6,255 bases of DNA from Bacteroidales bacterium (GCA_017471085.1 JAFUWW010000024.1:1-6255); one strand, 5' to 3'; counted from the stretch's first letter, positions 1-6,255 are shown. Notes: generated from the sequence alone by a model not told the origin. Numbers and translations: made by a program.

Positions 1-1410
1 GCCGGAGCCCTTTCCATCATGGGCGCCTACAACCGTTTCGACGGAAAGTTCTGCTGCGAGAATCCGCTGCTGCTGAAAACCGTCCTCCGGGACGAATGGG
101 GGTTCCGGGGCTTTGTCATGAGCGACTTTGTGAATGGAGTCCACTCGGCCGAGGGGAGCCTTCCCGCCGGATTGGACATGGAGATGATGTTTACGATGCA
201 CTATTCCGCCGGCAAGATCAAAAAAGGGCTGAAGAAGGGGACCATCCGGCAGGAAGACATCGATTCTGCCGTGTCCAATATCCTCCGTGCCAGCCTTTTG
301 CAATTCCCGAAGATTCAGCCGAGGGACAAAGCCGTGGTAGGCAGCCGGGCTCACCGTGACCTCGCACTTGAAATCGCGCAGAAGGGGATGGTACTTCTCA
401 AAAATGACGGTGTCCTTCCGCTGGCTCCGGAAACCAAAGTCCAGGTCACCGGTCCCTATGCCGATATCGCCAACGTGGGCGACCATGGCTCCAGCCGTAT
501 TTGGGACCGCGAGGTAATCACTCCGCTGGAAGGCCTGGGCCGGTTTTTCCCGGTATCGGCCTCGGAAGGGGATGTCGCGGTGATCTGTGTGGGAAGCAAT
601 GCGGAGAAAGAAGGAGAATTCTTTGCTTCCATGAAAGAAGACGCCAGCGTGAAACCGGCTCATTCCGGCGGCGACCGTGCCAACCTGCGCCTGGAACCGG
701 AAGAGGTGGAGCTCATCCGTTCCCTCAAGGAACAGGGCCGGAAAACCGTCGTGGTGCTCTATTCAGGCGCCGCCATCCTTACCGGTGATTGGCAGGAATG
801 GGCCGATGCCATTGTCATGAACTTCTATTCAGGGTGCGAGGGTCCCGTTGCCCTGGGCAGCCTTCTCCGGGGCGATGTCAATTTCTCCGGACATCTGCCG
901 TTCACGGTGGCCAGGTCCGAGGAGGATTATCCTCCGTTCCTTTCTATCGGCGAGAGGCCATATGAAATCGAATATGGCTATTATCATGGCTATGCTTTGC
1001 TGGACAAGGAAGGAAAGACGGCCGAATATCCCTTCGGTTATGGCCTGAGCTACACCACCTTTGCCCTGGGGGAAAGTACCGCTGTCCTGAAGGGAGAATC
1101 CGTTGTCGTACGGACTCCGGTTACCAATACCGGTGCCCGGTCAGGCGCTGCCGTGGTGCAGGTGTACGCCGGCAGCCAGGGCTCCGCACTTGGTGAAGAC
1201 CGCCCTCATAAGCAACTCAAGGGCTTTTCCCGTGTAGAGGTGAAGCCTTCTGAAACGGTACAGGCCGAAGTTCGCATCCCGCTAGCCGAACTCCGCTTCC
1301 GCCGGGACGGTTCCTGGGTGATGGACGACGCCTACAATTTCTATATCGGTACCGACAGCGAGCAGGCGGAAAACTGCAAGCTACTGATTCCTGTACTGTT
1401 TGGGCGTTAG
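1..1410 (+). CDS. Glycoside hydrolase family 3 enzyme (beta-glucosidase-like), 5'-truncated by the window edge
   Basis: The frame is open from the first base and ends at TAG 1408-1410, giving 469 visible residues. The ATG at 19 is internal, because the residues before it (AGALSI) continue the usual GH3 lead-in to MGAYNR. GH3 enzymes hydrolyse terminal beta-linked sugars with retention, usually in the periplasm in Bacteroidota. The GH3 active-site signature is complete at nt 82-135, with VMSDF carrying the presumed nucleophile Asp at nt 124-126. The alpha/beta-sandwich domain follows, with KGMVLLKNDGVLPL near visible residues 128-141, GDHGSSR, and GDVNFSGHLPF near 291-301. A FGYGLSYTTF motif leads into a C-terminal fibronectin III-like domain (about 365-455). 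The acid/base Glu is probably within EKEGE (about 202-206), since the later SGGDR lacks the EG found before DR in many relatives. No PA14 insert is seen. Typical members have 700-850 residues, so roughly 250-350 are missing upstream. Substrate could be beta-glucose, xylose or another sugar. Its 3' end overlaps the opposing regulator gene. Confidence 0.93.
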   Translation, partial: AGALSIMGAYNRFDGKFCCENPLLLKTVLRDEWGFRGFVMSDFVNGVHSAEGSLPAGLDMEMMFTMHYSAGKIKKGLKKGTIRQEDIDSAVSNILRASLLQFPKIQPRDKAVVGSRAHRDLALEIAQKGMVLLKNDGVLPLAPETKVQVTGPYADIANVGDHGSSRIWDREVITPLEGLGRFFPVSASEGDVAVICVGSNAEKEGEFFASMKEDASVKPAHSGGDRANLRLEPEEVELIRSLKEQGRKTVVVLYSGAAILTGDWQEWADAIVMNFYSGCEGPVALGSLLRGDVNFSGHLPFTVARSEEDYPPFLSIGERPYEIEYGYYHGYALLDKEGKTAEYPFGYGLSYTTFALGESTAVLKGESVVVRTPVTNTGARSGAAVVQVYAGSQGSALGEDRPHKQLKGFSRVEVKPSETVQAEVRIPLAELRFRRDGSWVMDDAYNFYIGTDSEQAENCKLLIPVLFGR

Positions 1411-2313
1411 CCCGGTGTAGCGTTTGAAAAACTGGCTGAAGAAGGACGGGTTGGGGAAGTTCAGGCGTTCGCTGATCTGGAGGATCGTGTGATTGTCGGC
1501 CCTGAGCAGGGCTTTGGCTTCCAGAAGGATGTGCTCCCGGATCCATTCGCTGGCAAATTTACCGCTTACCTGATGCACCAGCTGGGACAGGTATTTGGGG
1601 GTGATGCAAAGTTTGTCGGCGTAGAAAGCCACGTCGTGCTCTTCCCTGAAATGCCTGCTGAGCTCTTCCATGAATTGCTGGAAGAGCGCCTCCTGCCGAC
1701 TCTGCGCCGGTTTGCTCCGTGAGTCTTCGTCCAGCCATTGGCGGGCATACACGGCCATCAGGGAGAGGTAGGACCGGATAAGGTCGGCCTTGTGTCCGAA
1801 AGACGCGTCCTGCAGTTTCCGTCCCATCATGCGATAAAAGCTTTGAAACGCCAGCAGGTCTTCCTCCTTCAGGTGGAAAACCCGGCAGCTGGTCAAAACG
1901 GTCCTTAGGTCTATAGCCATTTCCCGCTGGCGCATATCCAGATAGTCTTTGTTGCCGATGGCAATCGTGAACATTTCCAGCGACTCGTCAGGGGATGCCT
2001 GCTTGAAAACGCATACATCCCCGGGGCTGGCAATCAGGAAGTCTCCTTTGACCAGGTGGAAATCCTGCAGGTTCAGTTGTACGTCGAGCCATCCATCCGT
2101 ACAGGTAAGCAGAAGGATAAAGTTGATCCGGACGGGAAATGGCTCCCTGTACTTAGGATCCGAGTCCTTGGGCCGGCTTTCCCAGTCCGGCACCAGGTCC
2201 CTGAAATTGTCTCCCAGGGCAAAATCACCATTGTACACCAACGAATGCCCCATGGCGGGCAGTTTGTCAAAATCCATCCAGTCGTATACGGGGTCTTGGG
2301 GTTTATAATCCAT
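1381..2313 (-). CDS. AraC/XylS-family transcriptional regulator with N-terminal sensor domain
   Basis: This 310-residue cytoplasmic DNA-binding protein is complete and of normal family length. The C-terminal third (about 210-310) is the AraC double helix-turn-helix domain. The first HTH spans about 228-251 (FYADKLCITPKYLSQLV). The second spans about 276-297, followed by the family signature NPSFFSQFFKRYTGLTPKQYR. The N-terminal part (about 25-125) has the alternating beta pattern of a cupin-like sensor, including KGDFLIASPGD at 89-99. A helical linker fills about 150-205. The ATG at 2313 was chosen because it is the first in frame and has a TAnnTTTG element 23-30 nt upstream; Met13 and Met21 are possible alternatives. 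There is no strong Shine-Dalgarno sequence. The gene is divergent from the small-protein/GH106 operon, which is its likeliest target, and converges on the GH3 gene with a 30-bp overlap. The ligand is unknown. It is not a SusR-like or hybrid two-component regulator, since no membrane segment, kinase or beta-propeller sequence is present. Confidence 0.95.
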   Translation of the reverse strand: MDYKPQDPVYDWMDFDKLPAMGHSLVYNGDFALGDNFRDLVPDWESRPKDSDPKYREPFPVRINFILLLTCTDGWLDVQLNLQDFHLVKGDFLIASPGDVCVFKQASPDESLEMFTIAIGNKDYLDMRQREMAIDLRTVLTSCRVFHLKEEDLLAFQSFYRMMGRKLQDASFGHKADLIRSYLSLMAVYARQWLDEDSRSKPAQSRQEALFQQFMEELSRHFREEHDVAFYADKLCITPKYLSQLVHQVSGKFASEWIREHILLEAKALLRADNHTILQISERLNFPNPSFFSQFFKRYTGLTPKQYRNQ

Positions 2314-2335
2314 AGATAAGCCAGCTTTATTTATC

Positions 2336-2343
2336 CAAATATA
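2336..2343 (-). promoter_or_regulatory. Putative -7 element of the AraC-type regulator gene
   Basis: Read on the minus strand this is TATATTTG, a full match to the Bacteroides -7 consensus TAnnTTTG. It lies 22 nt upstream of the regulator's start codon, so the leader would be about 15-18 nt. No TTTG occurs 19-20 nt further upstream; those positions read AACC or similar. The promoter is therefore weak or depends on an activator, possibly the regulator itself. An 8-mer with two free positions in AT-rich DNA can occur by chance; orientation and position support it. Confidence 0.5.
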
Positions 2344-2367
2344 GGTATTTTTCGCTTATTTCTGGTT

Positions 2368-2439
2368 TGATCAAGTGTTTTTTTATCTAAAAGAACAATT
2401 TCATGGAATTGATAGACATGATGGGATGATCAACAGTTT
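2368..2439. repeat. Imperfect 13-bp direct repeat (two copies), candidate regulator-binding sites
   Basis: The copy at 2368-2380 reads TGATCAAGTGTTT and the copy at 2427-2439 reads TGATCAACAGTTT, identical at 11 of 13 positions and 59 bp apart start to start. Both lie in the AT-rich gap between the divergent regulator and small-protein genes. The first lies about 25 bp upstream of the regulator's -7 element. The second ends one base before the -7 element at 2441, where a -33-binding or activator contact would fall. AraC-family proteins commonly bind direct repeats, which fits, but a pair this similar in about 170 bp of AT-rich DNA is not very improbable by chance. Confidence 0.35.
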
Positions 2440-2440
2440 G

Positions 2441-2448
2441 TACCTTTG
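2441..2448 (+). promoter_or_regulatory. Putative -7 element of the small-protein/GH106 operon
   Basis: TACCTTTG is a full match to the Bacteroides -7 consensus TAnnTTTG. It lies 32 nt upstream of the ATG at 2481, predicting a leader of about 25-28 nt that is A-rich and lacks a Shine-Dalgarno sequence, as is usual in this phylum. The -33 position with a 20-nt spacer reads CATG (2417-2420), only half matching TTTG. A good -7 with a poor -33 suggests activator dependence, and one copy of the direct repeat ends immediately beside it. Confidence 0.6.
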
Positions 2449-2480
2449 CACCAGGAAATAACGCTAAATACAATCAAATA

Positions 2481-2861
2481 ATGAAAACCTTCAGAATCCT
2501 TGTCGCGGCCGTTGCCGCCCTCCTTCTCGGAACTGCTTCCCTGCATGCCCAGACCCCTGAGCAGAAACCTTTCCTGGGTACCTGGGACCTCACCGTCACC
2601 GGAATCCCCAATGGAGATATGCAGGTTAACCTGACCGTCTCTTTCTCCAACGATGCATTGAGAGGCACGCTGCATACGCAGGACGGCCGGGACGTGGGGT
2701 TCGACAGCATCGAGGTGGATGACAACGTGCTCATCGCCGAATTCGATGCCGACGGCTTTGTGGTCAATTTCGAACTCTCCCTGGAAGAGGACGGGACCCT
2801 GAGCGGTTATATGATGAACACCTTCTCCGTGACCGGAAAGAAGGCTGAAAAAAAGAAATAA
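2481..2861 (+). CDS. Small secreted protein of unknown function, predicted beta-rich (lipocalin-like)
   Basis: This is a 126-residue protein with a clear Sec signal peptide: basic start (MKTFR), hydrophobic core about 6-17, and probable signal peptidase I cleavage after LHA at residue 23. No lipobox Cys is present, so the product is probably periplasmic or released. The mature part (about 103 residues) begins with FLGTWDLTV (31-39) and shows alternating beta strands broken by Gly/Asp turns. Its layout (GTWxLTV, later LRGTL, VDDNVLIAEF, DGTLSGY, SVTG) resembles small bacterial beta-barrel domains found alone or attached to hydrolases. That resemblance is from memory and no family is claimed. 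The C-terminus is lysine-rich (KKAEKKK). The gene is first in a probable operon, 12 nt before the GH106 gene, so a role beside that enzyme or in binding its substrate or product is possible. No catalytic motif is visible. Confidence 0.85.
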   Translation: MKTFRILVAAVAALLLGTASLHAQTPEQKPFLGTWDLTVTGIPNGDMQVNLTVSFSNDALRGTLHTQDGRDVGFDSIEVDDNVLIAEFDADGFVVNFELSLEEDGTLSGYMMNTFSVTGKKAEKKK

Positions 2862-2873
2862 AGGTTAGTTGGT

Positions 2874-5800
2874 ATGAAAAGATACCTGACAACAGGTGTT
2901 CTTTGCCTAATCCTGAGCACCTTCTGCGGGGCTCAGGATTATTCGCAATTGCGCCGGGGCTTCCAGACTCCGCCCCAGGAGGCTCGCCCCGAAGTATGGT
3001 GGCACTGGATGGACGGCAATATTTCCCAAGACGGTATCCTGAAAGACCTGGTGTGGATGCACCGCTCCGGCATTTCCGGGGTGCACATTTTCGATGCCGG
3101 CCTGGATACGCCCACCGTGGTGAAAGAAAAACTGGTTTACATGCATCCAGAATGGCAGAAGGCCTTCCGGTATGCATTGGAAGTGGCCGATTCCCTGGGC
3201 ATGCAGGTCACCATCCCCAGTTCTCCGGGCTGGAGCGCAACCGGCGGTCCCTGGGTAGAGTCCCGGAACGCTATGAAACGCCTGGTATGGCGGGAGATGC
3301 GGGTGCAGGGAGGCCGTCCGCTGCAGCTGGAACTGCCGGCGCCATACACCAACAAGGGCAAATTCCAGAATGTGGCCCTGGGCGGGGATATGATGGACGC
3401 CACCTCCATGCGCTACAAGAGCGCTCCCTATTATGAGGACATTGCCGTCGTGGCCGTCCGTCTGGCCGATGACGACCGCACCCTGGAAGAACTGGGCGCC
3501 GTGCTCACCACCTCCGGCGGGAAGTTCAATCTGCAGATGCTCACAGATGACGACGTGAACAGCGTGAAACGCCTTCCCGTGAACAAGGAAACCGGGTACG
3601 CCTGGCTGATGTACGAGTTCCCGCAGCCGGAAACTTTCTCGGCCGTCACCGTGTCTGACGGCCGGGTGAGGGGGCTGTGGGACAACAGCGCCGCCTCCAG
3701 GGGCACCGTGCTGGAAGTGAGCGACGACGGAGAGCATTTCCGGGAAGTGGCCGTGGTGGAAGCCGGCGGCACCGCCCGCCAGACCATCGCCTTTGCGCCC
3801 GTCCGGGGCCGTTTCTTCCGTCTCAGGGTGGCCAATCCCGTCCCCGACCAGACTATGGCCGCCTATGGCGCCGGCAGCGTCGCCCCCAAGTATTCCAAAA
3901 TAGCCGAATTCAACTTGTACCGGACCGCCCGTGTGCACCACGCCGAGGAGAAGGCCGGTTTCGCTTCGCCGCGGGACCTGCATCAGTATCCTACTCCGGA
4001 ATCCGTAGAAGGGACTTACACCCGTGACGTGCTGGACCTTACTTCCCTGGTAAAGGACGGCGTCCTGGAATGGAACGCACCCGAGGGCAAGTGGAAGATC
4101 CTGCGCTTCGGCTTCGCCCTTACCGGAAAAGTAAACCATCCCACCCCGCTGGAATCCACCGGCCTGGAAGTGGACAAACTGGACCCGGTGGCCTGGGAAG
4201 CCTATTTCCGCCATTATTTCGATATGTATAAGGCCGTGGCGGGCCATCTGATGGGCGCACGGGGTATCCGGTACGTGCTTACCGACAGCTATGAGGCTGA
4301 CCAGCAGACCTGGACCCCGGCTATGATGGCCGAATTCAAGGCCCGCCGGGGCTACGACCTTCTGCCCTGGATGCCGGTGCTCACCGGCGAGATCATCGGC
4401 AGCGTGGCGGAAAGCGAACGCTTCTTGTTCGACTGGCGCAAGACGATCGGCGAACTGATTGCCGAAAACTACGACCGCTTGTCGGTGTTTGCCACGGAAT
4501 ACGGGATGAAAGGCCGCTACAGCGAATCCCACGAGAACGGCCGCGTATATATGGTGGACGGTATGGACGTGAAACGCAGCGCCGAAGTGCCTATGGCAGC
4601 CTGCTGGATGCCCAATGACCAGGGCGTCGGGTCAACCATCCCCGGTGCCCGGGCCGACATCCGCGAATCGGCCTCCGTGGCCCATATCTTTGGCCAGAAT
4701 GTCGCTGCCGCAGAGTCGTTTACGGCAACCGGACTGGGCGGGCGCGGCTGGAGCTATGCTCCGGGCGAACTCAAGCAAATCGCCGACCTGGAGATGTCCG
4801 AGGGCCTGAACCGCTTCGTGATCCACGAGAGCGCCCATCAGCCGGTGGACAGCCTGCTGCCCGGCCTGGGCCTGATGACCTTCGGCCAGTGGTTCAACCG
4901 CAACGACACCTGGGCGGAGGAAGCCCGTGCCTGGACGGACTATCTGGGACGTAGCAGCTACCTGCTCCAGCAGGGCCGATTCGTGGCCGATGTGCTCATC
5001 TATTACGGGGAAGACACCAATGTCACCGGGAAATACACCTTCGGCCTGCCGGAGTATGTCCCTGCAGGGTATAGCTACGATTTCATCAACCCTACGGGCC
5101 TGATCGACCTTCTTTCCGTAAAGGACGGCCGCCTGGAAACGCCCTCCGGTATGTCCTACGCGGTGCTTTGTGTCGATGACGACGCCCCCGGGCTGCGCAG
5201 CGCGGAGGTTTCTTCGAAGCTGGAAGCGTTGCGGCAGGCCGGCGCAGTGATCTGCACCCCGGAGACGCTGGCATCGGCCCTGGAGGGGGTGCCGCAGGAT
5301 GCCATCCTGCCGGAAGGCCTGCGCTTTGTCCACCGCCATGCCGCCCAGGCTGAGATCTACTGGGTGAACAAGCCCGGGGCCGATTTCCGTACGGTGGAGG
5401 CTTCCTTCCGCGTGCAGGGGCTGCGTCCGCAGCTCTGGCATCCGGAGACCGGACTGGTGGAAGATGTGACCTATCGGCAGGAAGGGGGACGGACCCTGGT
5501 CACCCTGCACCTGGTGAATGACGATGCCGTGTTCGTGGTGTTCTCCGGGAAAGCCAGGCAGGCTGAAACGGTGAAAAATCGTCCCGTCAAGGCGCAGAAA
5601 GTGCTGGAGGGTCCCTGGAAGGTTCAATTCCAGGCCGGCCGCGGGGCTCCGGGACAGGTCACGCTGCCTGCCACCGGTTCTTTGACGGAATCGGCCGACT
5701 TTGGCGTGAAGTACTTCTCCGGCACCGCTGTTTATTCAAAGAACTTTACGGTAGCCAAGGCCGGACAGACGGTCATCGACCTTGGGGAAGTGGCAGACCT

Positions 5801-6059
5801 GGCCCATGTATGGGTGAACGGAATAGACTGCGGAACAGTATGGAAAGCTCCCTTTACGGTGGATGTGACGGAGGCGGTGAAGAAAGGGGAGAATACCCTC
5901 CGTATAGAGGTGACCAATGTCTGGAGCAATCGCATCATCGGCGACCTCCAGGAGAACTGCCCGGAAAAGATCACCTGGACCAGCATGCAGTTCTACCGGG
6001 CCGACACCCCGCTCCGTCCCTCCGGCCTGTTGGGACCGGTCTCGGTAAAGCAGTACTGA
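2874..6059 (+). CDS. Secreted GH106-like glycoside hydrolase (putative alpha-L-rhamnosidase)
   Basis: This 1061-residue protein is complete and of normal length for GH106, a family known for calcium-dependent, inverting alpha-L-rhamnosidases. A signal peptide covers residues 1-20, with likely cleavage CGA|QDY; STFC is a poor lipobox, so the product is probably soluble and periplasmic. The characteristic N-terminal block is PEVWWHWMDGNIS (39-51) followed by WMHRSGISGVHIFDAG (61-76), with PSSPGW at 115-120. Residues about 250-350 look like a discoidin/F5-8-type beta-sandwich (LEVSDDGEHFREVA, RFFRLRVANP). The barrel resumes near 400. It contains TDSYE at 470-474 (nt 4281-4295) and AAESFT at 612-617 (Glu614, nt 4713-4715). 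These Glu residues are my candidates for acid and base by analogy with BT0986 of Bacteroides thetaiotaomicron. The C-terminus (about 910-1060) is a GH2-type sugar-binding jelly roll with HVWVNGIDCGTVWKAPF at 978-994. AAGG overlapping the previous stop is a possible weak ribosome site. Family assignment is firm, while true rhamnosidase activity is inferred. Confidence 0.92.
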   Translation: MKRYLTTGVLCLILSTFCGAQDYSQLRRGFQTPPQEARPEVWWHWMDGNISQDGILKDLVWMHRSGISGVHIFDAGLDTPTVVKEKLVYMHPEWQKAFRYALEVADSLGMQVTIPSSPGWSATGGPWVESRNAMKRLVWREMRVQGGRPLQLELPAPYTNKGKFQNVALGGDMMDATSMRYKSAPYYEDIAVVAVRLADDDRTLEELGAVLTTSGGKFNLQMLTDDDVNSVKRLPVNKETGYAWLMYEFPQPETFSAVTVSDGRVRGLWDNSAASRGTVLEVSDDGEHFREVAVVEAGGTARQTIAFAPVRGRFFRLRVANPVPDQTMAAYGAGSVAPKYSKIAEFNLYRTARVHHAEEKAGFASPRDLHQYPTPESVEGTYTRDVLDLTSLVKDGVLEWNAPEGKWKILRFGFALTGKVNHPTPLESTGLEVDKLDPVAWEAYFRHYFDMYKAVAGHLMGARGIRYVLTDSYEADQQTWTPAMMAEFKARRGYDLLPWMPVLTGEIIGSVAESERFLFDWRKTIGELIAENYDRLSVFATEYGMKGRYSESHENGRVYMVDGMDVKRSAEVPMAACWMPNDQGVGSTIPGARADIRESASVAHIFGQNVAAAESFTATGLGGRGWSYAPGELKQIADLEMSEGLNRFVIHESAHQPVDSLLPGLGLMTFGQWFNRNDTWAEEARAWTDYLGRSSYLLQQGRFVADVLIYYGEDTNVTGKYTFGLPEYVPAGYSYDFINPTGLIDLLSVKDGRLETPSGMSYAVLCVDDDAPGLRSAEVSSKLEALRQAGAVICTPETLASALEGVPQDAILPEGLRFVHRHAAQAEIYWVNKPGADFRTVEASFRVQGLRPQLWHPETGLVEDVTYRQEGGRTLVTLHLVNDDAVFVVFSGKARQAETVKNRPVKAQKVLEGPWKVQFQAGRGAPGQVTLPATGSLTESADFGVKYFSGTAVYSKNFTVAKAGQTVIDLGEVADLAHVWVNGIDCGTVWKAPFTVDVTEAVKKGENTLRIEVTNVWSNRIIGDLQENCPEKITWTSMQFYRADTPLRPSGLLGPVSVKQY

Positions 6060-6065
6060 CGGATG

Positions 6066-6097
6066 TTTGCTAAAACGGGCGAAAAACCGTATTTTTG
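6066..6097 (+). promoter_or_regulatory. Complete Bacteroides-type promoter of the downstream lipoprotein gene
   Basis: TTTG at 6066-6069 is followed after exactly 20 nt by TATTTTTG at 6090-6097, matching the Bacteroides sigma-ABfr consensus (TTTG, 19-21 nt, TAnnTTTG) in every fixed position. It lies in the 91-nt gap after the GH106 stop codon and would give a leader of about 45-50 nt before the ATG at 6151. It suggests that the downstream gene can be transcribed separately from the GH106 operon. A short ACGG/CCGT inverted repeat (6075-6078, 6087-6090) lies inside it. Confidence 0.72.
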
Positions 6098-6150
6098 TAA
6101 AACTGATCCCAATGAATGAACTATAACCAACCATTAACTTTAACTGACAA

Positions 6151-6255
6151 ATGAAACGTTTCCTTTATCTGGCTGCCGGCGTTCTGGCCTGTGCCTGCAC
6201 GGCCAAAACATCGGTTCCCGACATCAATGGCGGATGGAATTTCTCCGCCGATGAC
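6151..6255 (+). CDS. N-terminus of a lipoprotein, possibly a GH2-family glycoside hydrolase; 3'-truncated by the window edge
   Basis: Thirty-five codons are visible and the frame is open to the last base. The ATG at 6151 follows a perfect promoter at 6066-6097 and an A-rich leader (ACTGACAA) without a Shine-Dalgarno sequence. Residues 1-16 form a short signal (MKRFLYLAAGVLACAC) with a plausible lipobox VLAC, giving an acylated Cys14 and hence a membrane-anchored product; Cys16 is also nearby. The first mature residues, INGGWNFSADD, resemble the opening strand of the GH2 sugar-binding domain (pattern I/L-N-x-x-W-x-F-x-x-D), common in Bacteroidetes beta-galactosidases, beta-glucuronidases and beta-mannosidases. 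With so little sequence the gene call is good, but the family call is a guess supported by its glycoside-hydrolase neighbours. Confidence 0.6.
   Translation, partial: MKRFLYLAAGVLACACTAKTSVPDINGGWNFSADD

Noticed and set aside
2396..2411. Inverted repeat CAATT-TCATGG-AATTG in the divergent regulatory region
   Set aside because: Arms are only 5 bp of A/T-rich sequence and it has no clear relation to either -7 element; chance is a sufficient explanation.
2891..2935. Possible lipoprotein signal in the GH106-like protein (STFC at residues 15-18)
   Set aside because: Phe immediately before Cys does not fit the lipobox, while CGA|QDY gives an acceptable signal peptidase I site.
2907..4532. A 541-codon open frame on the minus strand, antisense to the GH106 gene
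   Set aside because: It lies wholly inside a convincing GH106 coding region, is rich in His/Gly/Pro as expected from reading GC-rich codons backwards, and has no recognisable domain or start signal. It is a codon-bias shadow.
5292..5313. Inverted repeat GCAGGAT-GCC-ATCCTGC, extendable with one bulged C
   Set aside because: It is inside the GH106 coding region, encodes ordinary residues (PQDAILPE) and has no T run. One such hairpin in 3 kb of GC-rich sequence is not surprising.
4632..5627. A 331-codon open frame on the minus strand inside the GH106 gene
   Set aside because: Same reasoning: antisense to conserved GH106 sequence, compositionally odd (His/Gln/Gly-rich), with no domain match I can see.
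6072..6096. Possible intrinsic terminator after the GH106 gene (ACGG/CCGT stem followed by a T run)
   Set aside because: The uninterrupted stem is only 4 bp, extendable only with a bulge, and the T run is part of a perfect -7 promoter element, which explains it better.

Overview
The window looks like part of a glycan-degradation locus from a GC-rich member of the Bacteroidota, probably the order Bacteroidales. Three things point there. The gaps between genes contain Bacteroides-type promoter elements (TAnnTTTG at -7, in one case with TTTG at -33 and a 20-nt spacer). Translation starts lie in A/T-rich leaders without clear Shine-Dalgarno sequences. The gene content (GH3, an AraC-type regulator, GH106, a likely GH2 lipoprotein) is typical of Bacteroidetes polysaccharide utilisation loci. 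The genes are GC-rich and the regulatory gaps are visibly AT-rich. No genus can be named from the sequence alone.

Layout, left to right. (1) Positions 1-1410, + strand: the C-terminal part of a GH3 glycoside hydrolase; its 5' part lies outside the window. (2) Positions 1381-2313, - strand: a complete AraC/XylS-family regulator that converges on the GH3 gene and overlaps its 3' end by 30 bp. (3) Positions 2314-2480: an AT-rich divergent regulatory region with a -7 element facing each way and an imperfect 13-bp direct repeat, a candidate operator. (4) Positions 2481-2861, + strand: a small secreted protein of unknown function with a predicted beta-rich body. (5) Positions 2874-6059, + strand, 12 nt downstream: a large secreted protein resembling GH106 alpha-L-rhamnosidases. 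(6) Positions 6060-6150: a gap holding a complete Bacteroides-type promoter. (7) Positions 6151-6255, + strand: the start of a lipoprotein whose first mature residues resemble the N-terminus of GH2 enzymes; it runs off the window.

Working model (inference). The regulator senses a glycan-derived signal or is constitutively present, and controls the divergent operon of the small protein and the GH106 enzyme. The GH3, GH106 and putative GH2 enzymes would remove different terminal sugars from a rhamnose-containing glycan such as a pectic polymer or a plant glycoside. No susC/susD pair, sulfatase, polysaccharide lyase or transporter is in the window, so the substrate cannot be fixed here. No tRNA, rRNA, CRISPR array, insertion sequence or phage gene was seen. 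No gene-free stretch exceeds 300 bases.
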